NCBI RefSeq assembly: GCF_021043395.1
Contig: NZ_JAJNKE010000033.1
Location: 1 to 48,295, forward strand
Reading direction: 5' to 3'
Origin: Clostridium guangxiense
Lineage (GTDB): Bacteria; Bacillota; Clostridia; Clostridiales; Clostridiaceae
Length of the DNA stretch: 48,295 nucleotides
Shown: positions 33,816 through 42,018 of the stretch, piece after piece
How positions within the stretch are numbered: the stretch's first letter is position 1
How the letters are laid out: every line of letters starts with the position of its first letter
Notes under the pieces: generated by a model
Database searches by the model: none
What the model saw: only the letters and a program-made list of their open reading frames with translations
Told to the model about the DNA's origin: nothing
Program-made: the position numbers and the translations under genes

Positions 33816-35508
33816 AGTATATACCTCCTTTGCTTAAAAGCTCATCATGAGTGCCATTTTCTGCTATGTGTCCCTCATCTAAAACTATTATTTCATCCGC
33901 ATCTTTAACAGCAGAAAGTCTATGGGTAATTATAATTGCTGTTTTATCTTTTCTTATATCCTTTAAATTACTTAATATTTTAGTTTCAGTTACAGCATCT
34001 ACAGCTGAGAGAGAATCATCTAGTATTAGAATTGAAGGATTTTTTATTATAGCTCTGGCAATAGATACTCTTTGCTTTTGACCTCCAGAAATATTTACTC
34101 CTCTTTCACCAAGAACTGTATTAAACTCGTTTGGAAAATCCATTATGCTTTTATATATACATGCTGCTTTAGCTGAATTCTCAATTTCTTCATCTTTATA
34201 TATATCGTTAAAAAAGCTAATGTTTTCTTTTATACTTGCGGAAAATAGAAAGTTGTCTTGAGGAACATAACCAATGCTGCTTCTTATGGAATTAAGTGTG
34301 TAGTCATTTATATCAGTGCCATCAAAAAGTATTGTGCCATTTTCTACGTTATAAAGTTTTAAAAGCAAATTTGTTAAAGTTGTTTTTCCAGACCCGGTTT
34401 TACCAATTATGCCAATGGTAGAACCCTTTTTTATGATTAAGCTTATATTGTTTAAAACTTTTTTATCGGAGCCCGGATAAGAAAATGTTAGATTTTTAAG
34501 TTCAATATTTCCTTCAATGTCTTTTTCAATCATGGCCTTTCCATTAGTTACAGCGGGTTCCACTTTAAATATTTTATTTAATCTCTTTAGGGAAGCCATT
34601 CCTCTTTGAAAAACAATAATTACACGACCAATAGATATTACAGGCGCCATAATCATGGATATATATGTATTAAAAGCGACAAAATCTCCAAGAGAAGCTT
34701 GTCCCTTTAAAACCATATTTCCTCCTATGATTAAATTGAAAACAAAGCTTATACTGAAACATAGCTCAATTATTGGCGAAAGTGAAGATGAAATTCTAAC
34801 CAGTTTTAAATTTGAATCCATCATTTTGTCGTTAAGTTCTTCAAAGTTTTTTACTTCTTTTTCTTCTTGAACATATGCTTTTATAACTCTTATTCCATTT
34901 ATGTTTTCTTGTACCCTATCTGATATGTTTGCAAAATTCTCTTGAACCTTTCTAAATCTATGTTGAACCATTTTTCCTATTTTGAGCATCATAATTATTA
35001 TAAAAGGTATAGGAGCAAGGCACATTATAGTTAGTTTAAAACTTATACTAGTTATCATAGAATAAATTGAAGAAATGCATATTACAAGACCATTTATTGA
35101 CATAGCTGTTGCTGGACCAAAAGTCATTCTTACAGCAGAAATATCATTTATGGCATAGGCTATAAGGTTGCCTGTTTTTTCATTATTATAAAATTCTGGT
35201 GACAATTTTTGAAAGTGATCAAAAAGTTTTTCTCTTATATTATTTTCAAGCTTTCTTCCGCCGCCCATAACCATGTTTCTCCATATAAAAGTGCATACAA
35301 AAGTTGAAAAGGCAATTAAAACCATGTAGGTGATATTAAAGTTAACCATGCTGTTTTTAAAATTTCTGTTTTTCAAAATATCTATAGTATCCCCAAGTAT
35401 TTTTGGAAATAAAGTTTGTATGTAGGAGGAAGCAATCATAAATATTAAACCTATGGAATATCTAAGTTTGTTCTTTTTAAAGAAATCAATTATTATATTT
35501 TCTTTCAT
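33760..35508 (-). CDS. ABC exporter half-transporter, degenerate-site subunit (582 aa)
   Basis: Type IV ABC exporter half: six helices (about residues 15-310) and an ATPase domain. Walker A GKTGSGKTTL, Q-loop YVPQDNFLF, canonical signature NISGGQKQRVSIARA, H-switch ITHRLS. Walker B ends in LDDSLSAVD, with Asp where the catalytic Glu should be; this marks the degenerate site of heterodimeric exporters (TM287-type half). It begins in a 4-base overlap with the LacI-type gene and overlaps the next half by 56 bases, so all three are translationally coupled. AGGAG lies 7 bases before the ATG. Confidence 0.95.
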   Translation of the reverse strand: MKENIIIDFFKKNKLRYSIGLIFMIASSYIQTLFPKILGDTIDILKNRNFKNSMVNFNITYMVLIAFSTFVCTFIWRNMVMGGGRKLENNIREKLFDHFQKLSPEFYNNEKTGNLIAYAINDISAVRMTFGPATAMSINGLVICISSIYSMITSISFKLTIMCLAPIPFIIIMMLKIGKMVQHRFRKVQENFANISDRVQENINGIRVIKAYVQEEKEVKNFEELNDKMMDSNLKLVRISSSLSPIIELCFSISFVFNLIIGGNMVLKGQASLGDFVAFNTYISMIMAPVISIGRVIIVFQRGMASLKRLNKIFKVEPAVTNGKAMIEKDIEGNIELKNLTFSYPGSDKKVLNNISLIIKKGSTIGIIGKTGSGKTTLTNLLLKLYNVENGTILFDGTDINDYTLNSIRSSIGYVPQDNFLFSASIKENISFFNDIYKDEEIENSAKAACIYKSIMDFPNEFNTVLGERGVNISGGQKQRVSIARAIIKNPSILILDDSLSAVDAVTETKILSNLKDIRKDKTAIIITHRLSAVKDADEIIVLDEGHIAENGTHDELLSKGGIYYGIYKEQFKAEKSKPETY

Positions 35509-36509
35509 ATGGAATCTCCTTTTGTAAGGTTTTTTACAGAGTCCCTTTCAATCAAAAATCCATTTGTGGTTATGCTTTCATAGGGTTTTTGAGGATTATT
35601 AATTCTTTTTATGAGTAAATCTACAACAGTGTAACAGGAATGTTCTATGTTAATGTCTATAGTTGTAAGTGCAGGTATTGATAGGGAAGATATTTCTTGA
35701 TTACCAATACCTATTATAGAAATATCCTCTGGAACCTTAAAATTATTTTCATGAAGAAGCTTTATTATTTTTAGTGCAATTAAATCTCCTTGGCACATAA
35801 TTGCTGTAGGTCTATTTTTTAAGTTTAGAACTTTTAGTAAGTTTTTCTCTAGATCGTTAGCTTTTCTATCTATGAAAAAATCCATATTTATTTGAAGGTC
35901 ATATTTATTCATAGCGGCTTTCATTCCTAGCATTTTTTCACCTAATATGTAGGAAGATAAATTTCCAACAAAACCTATGCGCCTGTGTCCATTGCTAAGT
36001 AAATATTTGCATTGTTTGTAGGCAGCATTGATGGCATTAAATCTAACAGTATCACAATCTAGGGAAGGTGAATAGCCTGCATATAAAGATTGATATTCTA
36101 TTTTTGTTTTTAAAAAGGTTATATAATCTTCACTGAATCTCCCTATAAATAGTACTCCATCAAAAATATTTCCTTTTAAAATTTTACATGGGATTTCTTT
36201 TTTGCTTTGTTTATCTTTTGATACAAATTCTATACTATACTCAGCACCTCTATTTTGAAGTTCTGTTTCTATACATTGTAGCGTAAAATTAAAGTTAGGG
36301 TTATCTTGCAAATTTGTTTTTTCATGAAGAATTAAAATATTAACGTTATTTTTTGTCTTAGAGTAACCTAAATCTTTAGCTTTAAAAATTATTTTATCTC
36401 TAAGTTCTTTACTTACACCATCTTCGCCTCGTAATGCTCTACTAACTGTGATTGAAGATACATTCATGATTTTGGCTATATCAGAAATAGTTGTTTTTTT
36501 ATGTTTCAA
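35505..36509 (-). CDS. LacI-family transcriptional regulator (334 aa)
   Basis: DNA-binding repressor with the LacI helix-turn-helix TTISDIAKIMNVSSITVSRAL and hinge region at residues about 6-60, and a periplasmic-binding-protein-like ligand domain (RRIGFVGN, TAIMCQGDLIALKI, DISIIGIGNQE, PALTTIDI). The start is a TTG (36509) with AGGAGG 11 bases upstream; no ATG fits, because the helix-turn-helix begins at once. It leads an operon with the two ABC exporter halves (4-base overlap). LacI regulators usually bind sugars or nucleosides, so control of an exporter pair is unusual. Its promoter carries two AACGTTAAAAAT sites, likely its own operators. Confidence 0.93.
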   Translation of the reverse strand: MKHKKTTISDIAKIMNVSSITVSRALRGEDGVSKELRDKIIFKAKDLGYSKTKNNVNILILHEKTNLQDNPNFNFTLQCIETELQNRGAEYSIEFVSKDKQSKKEIPCKILKGNIFDGVLFIGRFSEDYITFLKTKIEYQSLYAGYSPSLDCDTVRFNAINAAYKQCKYLLSNGHRRIGFVGNLSSYILGEKMLGMKAAMNKYDLQINMDFFIDRKANDLEKNLLKVLNLKNRPTAIMCQGDLIALKIIKLLHENNFKVPEDISIIGIGNQEISSLSIPALTTIDINIEHSCYTVVDLLIKRINNPQKPYESITTNGFLIERDSVKNLTKGDSI

Positions 36510-36548
36510 TACGTTATATGCCTCCTTCTATATTAAAATTATATGTTA

Positions 36549-36610
36549 ATTATAACTTTCTAAGTGCTTAAATTCAACGTTAAAAATAATTAAAATATAA
36601 CGTTAAAAAT
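36549..36610 (-). promoter_or_regulatory. LacI-operon promoter with two operator candidates
   Basis: On the minus strand TTGAAT (36572-36577) and TATAAT (36549-36554) are 17 bases apart. AACGTTAAAAAT occurs twice on the plus strand (36576-36587 and 36599-36610), 23 bases apart. Each has the central CG and AACGTT core expected of LacI-family operators, and the first overlaps the -35 box, so a bound repressor would block the promoter. Confidence 0.6.
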
Positions 36611-36908
36611 GGCGATAATTAAAAAGATGTTGATATTAATGGTGTAGGCTTATTAATATTTATTTAAAATAAAGCTAAAAATTAAAAAAATATTAATGAT
36701 TTTCATAGGTAAATATTAATGTTTATGCTTTAAAATACATTATATGGATATAATATAGTAATAGTGTAACTATAATCAATTTCATATATTGATATCATAT
36801 GCAGTGAAACTTTTTTGGCGTCTAATATATCTAATATAAAGAAAAGTAAATTTTAATTAATATTAACGGGATTGCTCTATAATTACAAAGCAGTAAAGGG
36901 AGAATTAT
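36611..36908. other. AT-rich intergenic region upstream of the glycosyltransferase
   Basis: No gene is seen. A TATAAT at 36878-36883 with a poor -35 could start the glycosyltransferase transcript. TATTAACGGGATT lies between these boxes and faintly resembles the LacI-type operators to the left, but without symmetry. Confidence 0.4.
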
Positions 36909-37901
36909 ATGAAAAGTAAAATAATATGCTCGGTTATAGTACCCTTATATAATGAAGAAGCTGTAATTGAGGAAAGTTACAGAAGATTAAAGAGAGTAAT
37001 GGAATGTACTAAGGATAATTATGAGATTATATTCATAAATGATGGAAGTATAGACAAAACAAAGTATATGGCAGAGGACATATGCAGAAAAGATGGGTGT
37101 ATAAAACTCATTAATTTCTCTCGAAATTTTGGTCACCAGGCAGCTATAACAGCAGGTATGAATGAAGCTGTGGGAGAGGCAATTATAGTAATTGATGCAG
37201 ATTTGCAAGATCCGCCTGAGGTTATACTACAAATGCTTGAAAAGTGGAAACAGGGATATGAGGTTGTATACGGTAAAAGAACAAAGAGAAATGGGGAAAA
37301 ATTATTAAAGAAATTTACAGCAATGGTATTTTATAGATTGCTTAAGAAAATGACGAGTATAGATATACCTGTAGATACAGGAGATTTTAGGCTCATAGAT
37401 AGAAAGGTTTGTGATGCACTAAATTCTCTGCCAGAGAAAAATAGATATGTGAGGGGCCTCGTAAGCTGGGTTGGGTATAAGCAGACTTTTGTTGAATTTA
37501 CACGTCAGGAAAGATTTGCTGGAGAAACTAAATACCCATTAAAGAAAATGATTAAGTTGGCTTTTGATGGTATGACAGCTTTTTCATATGCTCCAATTAC
37601 AATTATGAGTGGTTTAGGAGGAATCATATTTTTCATCGGATTGATTTCTACTGCTTATGTTTTAATAAAACATATATATTTGAATATAGCCATCTTAAGT
37701 TTAGGTTTAATAATGTCGATTAACCTTATTATGTTTGGATTAATATTTATTAGCATTGGAATTATGGGGGAATATATAGGAAGAATTTCAGATGAAACTA
37801 AGAGTAGACCAATGTATATAATAGATAGTAAGGTAAGCTGCAAAGATAAAATAAAGAAATACAAAGATGAAGAACCGTTGAAAGATAACGAAGTGTCATA
37901 A
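36909..37901 (+). CDS. Polyprenyl-phosphate glycosyltransferase, GtrB/DPM1-like (330 aa)
   Basis: GT2-family enzyme that moves a sugar from a nucleotide donor to undecaprenyl phosphate at the inner membrane face. Catalytic domain (about residues 5-235): VPLYNEEAVIEESYRRL, INDGSIDKT, NFSRNFGHQAAITAGM, the DXD-type motif VIDADLQDPPE, and VDTGDFRLIDRKV. RQERFAGETKYP is the usual segment before the membrane part. Two C-terminal helices (about 240-262 and 272-296) anchor it. An AAAGGGAG site precedes the ATG. The next gene, 30 bases on, encodes a polytopic membrane protein that probably uses the lipid-linked sugar outside the cell. Confidence 0.93.
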   Translation: MKSKIICSVIVPLYNEEAVIEESYRRLKRVMECTKDNYEIIFINDGSIDKTKYMAEDICRKDGCIKLINFSRNFGHQAAITAGMNEAVGEAIIVIDADLQDPPEVILQMLEKWKQGYEVVYGKRTKRNGEKLLKKFTAMVFYRLLKKMTSIDIPVDTGDFRLIDRKVCDALNSLPEKNRYVRGLVSWVGYKQTFVEFTRQERFAGETKYPLKKMIKLAFDGMTAFSYAPITIMSGLGGIIFFIGLISTAYVLIKHIYLNIAILSLGLIMSINLIMFGLIFISIGIMGEYIGRISDETKSRPMYIIDSKVSCKDKIKKYKDEEPLKDNEVS

Positions 37902-37931
37902 AGAACTTTATGTTGAAAGGATATTTAGTTA

Positions 37932-39410
37932 ATGAAGTTAATATTAAAAAAATTAAATTATATAAAAAACAATTACTTAATTGAAGCGATAATTTTAACT
38001 ATAATAGGAGTCATATTGTTAAATACGTTATTTATTTATCCCATAATTGGTAAAATGAACAATGGTGATTTTGATAGGCTTATGACTTATGGAGGAGTAA
38101 GTGAGATAGGTAAAAGTTATAAAGAAACTTATGATGGGTTTATGCACATTAAATATTTAATAAAAGATCCAGGTGTAATTTTGCCAGTTTACTGGGATTG
38201 GGTTTCTGTGGCAATACCTGTAAAGATAGCAGTAGTGCTTTCATTAGTTATGAGTGGGTTTAAATCAAATTTATTTGATATTAGATATTTAGCAGTTATC
38301 TATTCTACAATATTTTTAGCAGGAGTTTTTTTTATACTAAGATATAAAAGATTAACTAAAATCACCAAGCTTGCAGCAGGAATTTGTATTATTTTATTTT
38401 TTACTAGTACATGCTATATTGAATACTTCAATTCTTTTTACGGAGAAGCAGGTACAATAGTTTTTTTCTTTCTTAACATAGGTACTTATTTGCATTTGAT
38501 AACTATGGAAAAACCTAAAATGAGAGATTTTATGTATTTTTTTATAGCTTCGGGTGCATTTTTAACCGCTAAATCACAAAATTTACCGTTATTTATTTTT
38601 ATGCTTATTATATACGGATTCTTGTATTTTTATTATAAAGCACCAAGTTATAGACAAACTATTTTGATAGGATCCTTAGTGGTATTTATAGTTTGTTTTA
38701 TTTCATATTTTTCATTGACGGACACAATTAAGGAGAATAATTTATTTCAGTCTGTTTTTACAGGGGTTCTCAGAGGATCTAAAACACCAGAAAGAGATTT
38801 AAAGGAACTTGGGTTGAATGAAAAGTTAGTCGTTTTTGATGGACATTCCTTCTATAATAAGAATAAAGGACTTGATCCGTTGGGTAAAACTATGATGAAA
38901 GAATTTTATCCCAATATTTCTAATTGGAAAATACTTGGATTTTATTTAAATAATCCTGATAGAATGTGGCAAAAAATAAATGATGCAGCTCATAGTGCCT
39001 ATGTCTTTGGTAAGCCTAAAAGGTTTAATTTTGCAAAAAATCAATTTTATCCTGAAAAAAAAGTTAATAATTTTAGAATTGAACTTATAGATAAAATGCC
39101 AAATCTTCATCACAGTGTTTATGGTTATATAGTATTTTCTATAGTATACTTTATAATTTCGTTTCTATATTTTATAAAGAGCAAAGAAAGGGACATAAAA
39201 CTTTTAAATTTAATGCTTATATTTATTCTTGTGTCTGGATCATCACAGTTCATTTTGCCAGTTATAGGAGCTGGACATGGTGATTTTAGCAAGCATTTAT
39301 TTCTGCTTAATTTATCCTATGATATTATGTTTGGTGCTGCTTTATTGTGGTGCATACATGTTATTTTAAAGGCATTTTGCTATGTGAAACTTAAAATTAG
39401 TAGAGGATAA
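37932..39410 (+). CDS. Polytopic membrane protein, probable lipid-linked-sugar glycosyltransferase (492 aa)
   Basis: About 10-12 hydrophobic helices with a large soluble segment at about residues 275-385 (GVLRGSKTPERDLKELG, DPLGKTMMKEFYPNIS). A first extracellular loop after helix 1 contains MNNGDFDRLMTYGG, where acidic residues would suit a GT-C-type active site. I do not recognise the family with certainty; WsfD-like S-layer glycan transferases are one possible relative, from memory. Gene pairing with a GtrB-like enzyme, as in three-gene glucosylation systems (GtrA/B/S), supports the transferase guess. No GtrA-type flippase gene is present. A terminator follows. Confidence 0.75.
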   Translation: MKLILKKLNYIKNNYLIEAIILTIIGVILLNTLFIYPIIGKMNNGDFDRLMTYGGVSEIGKSYKETYDGFMHIKYLIKDPGVILPVYWDWVSVAIPVKIAVVLSLVMSGFKSNLFDIRYLAVIYSTIFLAGVFFILRYKRLTKITKLAAGICIILFFTSTCYIEYFNSFYGEAGTIVFFFLNIGTYLHLITMEKPKMRDFMYFFIASGAFLTAKSQNLPLFIFMLIIYGFLYFYYKAPSYRQTILIGSLVVFIVCFISYFSLTDTIKENNLFQSVFTGVLRGSKTPERDLKELGLNEKLVVFDGHSFYNKNKGLDPLGKTMMKEFYPNISNWKILGFYLNNPDRMWQKINDAAHSAYVFGKPKRFNFAKNQFYPEKKVNNFRIELIDKMPNLHHSVYGYIVFSIVYFIISFLYFIKSKERDIKLLNLMLIFILVSGSSQFILPVIGAGHGDFSKHLFLLNLSYDIMFGAALLWCIHVILKAFCYVKLKISRG

Positions 39411-39422
39411 CATTATATGAAT

Positions 39423-39450
39423 AAAAAACTCAGCAGATGCTGAGTTTTTT
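39423..39450. terminator. Bidirectional intrinsic terminator
   Basis: AAAAAACTCAGCA (39424 region) and TGCTGAGTTTTTT form a perfect 13-bp stem around GA, with A-run before and T-run after, 12 bases past the membrane protein stop. Confidence 0.94.
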
Positions 39451-39614
39451 ATTACAATTATATTACAAATTAAATAAAAATTGATTACAATTATATATTT
39501 ACATATTATACTATTTGATTTAAAATTAAGCTGTGATTTAAGCTTTGGTGGGATAAACATTTATTTAAAACATAGCCTAAAATTAAAATAAAATAACGAA
39601 TTGGAGGGGGAAAA

Positions 39615-39767
39615 ATGAGAGAAAGAGACAAGATGATGTTTATAAGAATTGCCATTCCAATAATAATTTTATTAGGTGCAATTTTAATAGATAAAATTAT
39701 GAGCAATAGTATAGAAAATTTAGTTACATCACCTGTAAAATATGGAGTTTTACTTAAAAGGATATAA
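39615..39767 (+). CDS. Small single-span membrane protein (50 aa)
   Basis: A short open frame with a strong GGAGGGGG ribosome site 6-7 bases before the ATG. The protein starts MRERDKMMFIR, has one hydrophobic helix (IAIPIIILLGAILI, about residues 12-25) and a polar tail ending KYGVLLKRI. The positive N-terminus suggests a cytoplasmic N-end. It lies between a terminator and the convergent phosphoglycerate mutase gene, whose stop is 7 bases away. No family is recognised; the quality of the ribosome site is the main evidence that it is real. Confidence 0.6.
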   Translation: MRERDKMMFIRIAIPIIILLGAILIDKIMSNSIENLVTSPVKYGVLLKRI

Positions 39768-39774
39768 ATTGATT

Positions 39775-40506
39775 TTAAATAGTTTTTGGGATTTTAGTAT
39801 TATCTAATTTTCCATCTATTCCTATATAATAATGTGTAATTGGTTTTAAGTTATCATCAAGCTCATATATCAGTGGAATTCCAGTAGGAATGTTAAGGCT
39901 TGCTATGCCATCTCCTGGTATGTTATCTAAATACCTTACAAGTGCCCTTAGGGTATTTCCGTGAGCTGAGATTATAACTTTTTTATTGGCTTTTATATTA
40001 GGCACAATGTATTCATTCCAATAATCAAGAACTCTTTCTTGGGTATCGTCCAAATTTTCTGTAAGAGGAATTTCTTCCTTTTTTAAATCATGATATTTAT
40101 ATTCATTACCTGGATATCTTTTATCATTTATGTCAAGAGCAGGTGGTCTAACTTCTACAAACCTTCTCCACTTGTAAACCTGATCTTCTCCATATTTTTG
40201 TCGTGTTTCATCTTTATTTAAGCCTTGAAGAGCACCATAATGTCTCTCGTTTAGTTTCCATGACTTATAAACTGGTATCCATAGAAGATCCATTTCATAC
40301 AGTATTATTTGTAGTGTTCTTATAGCTCTTTTTAATACAGAAGTGAATGCAACATCAAAAGTTAAATTATTACTTTTTAATATTTTACCGGCTTGATACG
40401 CTTCTGTGGCACCATCTACTGATAAATCTACATCTGTCCATCCTGTAAATTTGTTTTCTTTATTCCATTCGCTTTGACCGTGACGTACTAAAACAAGTTT
40501 TGTCAT
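39775..40506 (-). CDS. gpmA: 2,3-bisphosphoglycerate-dependent phosphoglycerate mutase (243 aa)
   Basis: Glycolytic enzyme interconverting 3- and 2-phosphoglycerate through a phosphohistidine. The N-terminus [12 protein letters not shown] carries the phosphorylated H9 in [40 protein letters not shown] and the second histidine in [15 protein letters not shown] are all present. The length (243) matches the full-length dPGM type. A single gene with a modest ribosome site. Many clostridia also carry the cofactor-independent enzyme elsewhere. Confidence 0.97.
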   Translation of the reverse strand: MTKLVLVRHGQSEWNKENKFTGWTDVDLSVDGATEAYQAGKILKSNNLTFDVAFTSVLKRAIRTLQIILYEMDLLWIPVYKSWKLNERHYGALQGLNKDETRQKYGEDQVYKWRRFVEVRPPALDINDKRYPGNEYKYHDLKKEEIPLTENLDDTQERVLDYWNEYIVPNIKANKKVIISAHGNTLRALVRYLDNIPGDGIASLNIPTGIPLIYELDDNLKPITHYYIGIDGKLDNTKIPKTI

Positions 40507-40630
40507 TTATATCACCATCCTTTGTTTTATTTACATAAGGATATTATTAGAAAAGTTTATGCTAATTATTCATAAGTTTTTACAAGAACTTAATAGCCTC
40601 ATAATATACTTAGAATATAATTGAACAAAA

Positions 40631-40715
40631 GGCAATTATTGGAGCGACATATTTTATGATTTCTGAACCTTAGACTTATAGGATTTTTTAACGTTACGAA
40701 GCATTGTTACTTCGC
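40631..40715 (-). repeat. Dispersed repeat family, copy A
   Basis: Reading on the minus strand it begins GCGAAGTAACAATGCTTCG, which can fold as CGAAG/CTTCG. Over its first 30 bases it differs from copy B at three positions, all transitions. One of these changes C to T in the hairpin arm and keeps a G-T pair. The core TATAAGTCTAAGG, then AAATCATAAAAT and CAATAATTGCC, follow. It contains the last two codons and stop (GCG AAG TAA) of the M20 gene. Confidence 0.75.
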
Positions 40716-41915
40716 GTTTTCTAACCACTTCATTGCCATGTTTGCATAAGTGGCTGAGCCTATGTATAATGGACTTTCATCAAATTGAGTTTTAGGATGA
40801 TGATGAGGATAAATGTATCCATCAGTTGTTGAACCGGTAGTTAATCCTACCATTATACTTGGGATAAGTTCTGTTACATATCCAAAATCTTCAGAACCTG
40901 TCATTGTAGCATAGGTTCCATTTTCAGCTTTATCTGCATCTATTACCCTGTCATCTCCAACAAGAGAAGAAGTATAATCTTTAAAATTTTCAACAATATT
41001 TGCGTCATTTATCAAGGAAGGACAACAGCACGAATACTCAACTATAGCCTCTGCTCTAAAAGTTTTTGCTACAGAAGTTGCTATTTCTTCAAGACGTCTT
41101 TTTATAAAAGTTCTTGTTTCGTTGTTGAAAGTTCTTATAGTTCCACTTAAGAATGCAGTATCAGGAATAACATTAGAAGTATTTCCTCCATGTATTTGTC
41201 CAACTGTAATGGCAGCATTGTCTGCCGGTGCAAGCTCTCTTGCGTTTATACTTTCAAGTGCTATAAATATATGGGAAATGACGTTTAAAGGGTCTATAGT
41301 TAGATTAGGTGAAGAACTATGACCACCTTTTCCCTTTACTCTTATTGTGAACCAATCTGAAGCAGATGATATGATGCCAGCATGGCGTACCACTAAAAGA
41401 CCTGAAGGAAATGGAGTTCCTGTGGCAACATGAATCATCATTGCAGCATCTACTTTTGGATTTTCAAGTACTCCAGCTTTAAGCATTGCTTGAGCACCTT
41501 TTATAGGTTCTTCGGCTGGCTGAAACATTAATTTTACTTTACCTTCAATTTCATTTTCGTGTTTCTTTAATAATTTAGCTGCTCCTAGAAGCATTGCAGT
41601 ATGTAAATCATGACCACATGCATGCATATAATTTGTTTTCGATTTGAAAGGTTCATCAGTTTCCTCCACAATTGGGAGTGCATCCATATCTGCTCTCAAT
41701 AAAAATGTTTTTCCTGGTTTTTTACCACCAGCAATAGCTACTATTCCAGATTTGCAAATTTCCTTTGGTTCATAGCCCATTTCAGTTAGCTTGTCCATTA
41801 CATATTTTGTAGTGATTGGAAGGTCCATATCAATTTCTGCATTTTCATGTATATACCTTCTGTGTTCAATTAATAAGTTTTGAAGTTCTTTAGCTTCTTC
41901 TAGTAAGTTACTCAT
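40707..41915 (-). CDS. M20-family amidohydrolase (402 aa)
   Basis: Metal-dependent amidohydrolase of the M20D group (hippurate hydrolase, N-acyl-amino acid or IAA-amino acid hydrolase relatives), cleaving an N-acyl or amide bond. Seen: HRYIHENAEIDMDLP, LLRADMDALPI, HACGHDLHTAMLLGAA (metal ligands), FQPAEEPIKGAQAML, the dimerisation insert around GGHSSSPNLTIDPLNV, and a C-terminal HHHPKTQFDE. Length is normal. A strong ribosome site (GGAGG) precedes the ATG. The last two codons and stop coincide with the start of repeat copy A. Exact substrate unknown. Confidence 0.94.
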   Translation of the reverse strand: MSNLLEEAKELQNLLIEHRRYIHENAEIDMDLPITTKYVMDKLTEMGYEPKEICKSGIVAIAGGKKPGKTFLLRADMDALPIVEETDEPFKSKTNYMHACGHDLHTAMLLGAAKLLKKHENEIEGKVKLMFQPAEEPIKGAQAMLKAGVLENPKVDAAMMIHVATGTPFPSGLLVVRHAGIISSASDWFTIRVKGKGGHSSSPNLTIDPLNVISHIFIALESINARELAPADNAAITVGQIHGGNTSNVIPDTAFLSGTIRTFNNETRTFIKRRLEEIATSVAKTFRAEAIVEYSCCCPSLINDANIVENFKDYTSSLVGDDRVIDADKAENGTYATMTGSEDFGYVTELIPSIMVGLTTGSTTDGYIYPHHHPKTQFDESPLYIGSATYANMAMKWLENAK

Positions 41916-42018
41916 TAGTAATCCTCCTTGGCTAACAAATTATCAAAAATATATTATGACTTTTAAACATATGGTAGCGTAAAGTTGCATGATTTGTCAA
42001 TATAATTTTTCACATAAA

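Noticed and set aside
36861-36873. TATTAACGGGATT as a third LacI-type operator
   Set aside because: It shares only TTAACG with the two upstream sites and lacks symmetry.
40681-40720. CGAAG/CTTCG hairpin as the terminator of the M20 gene
   Set aside because: The stem is only five pairs, includes the stop codon and has no T-run on the coding strand; it fits better as the start of repeat copy A.
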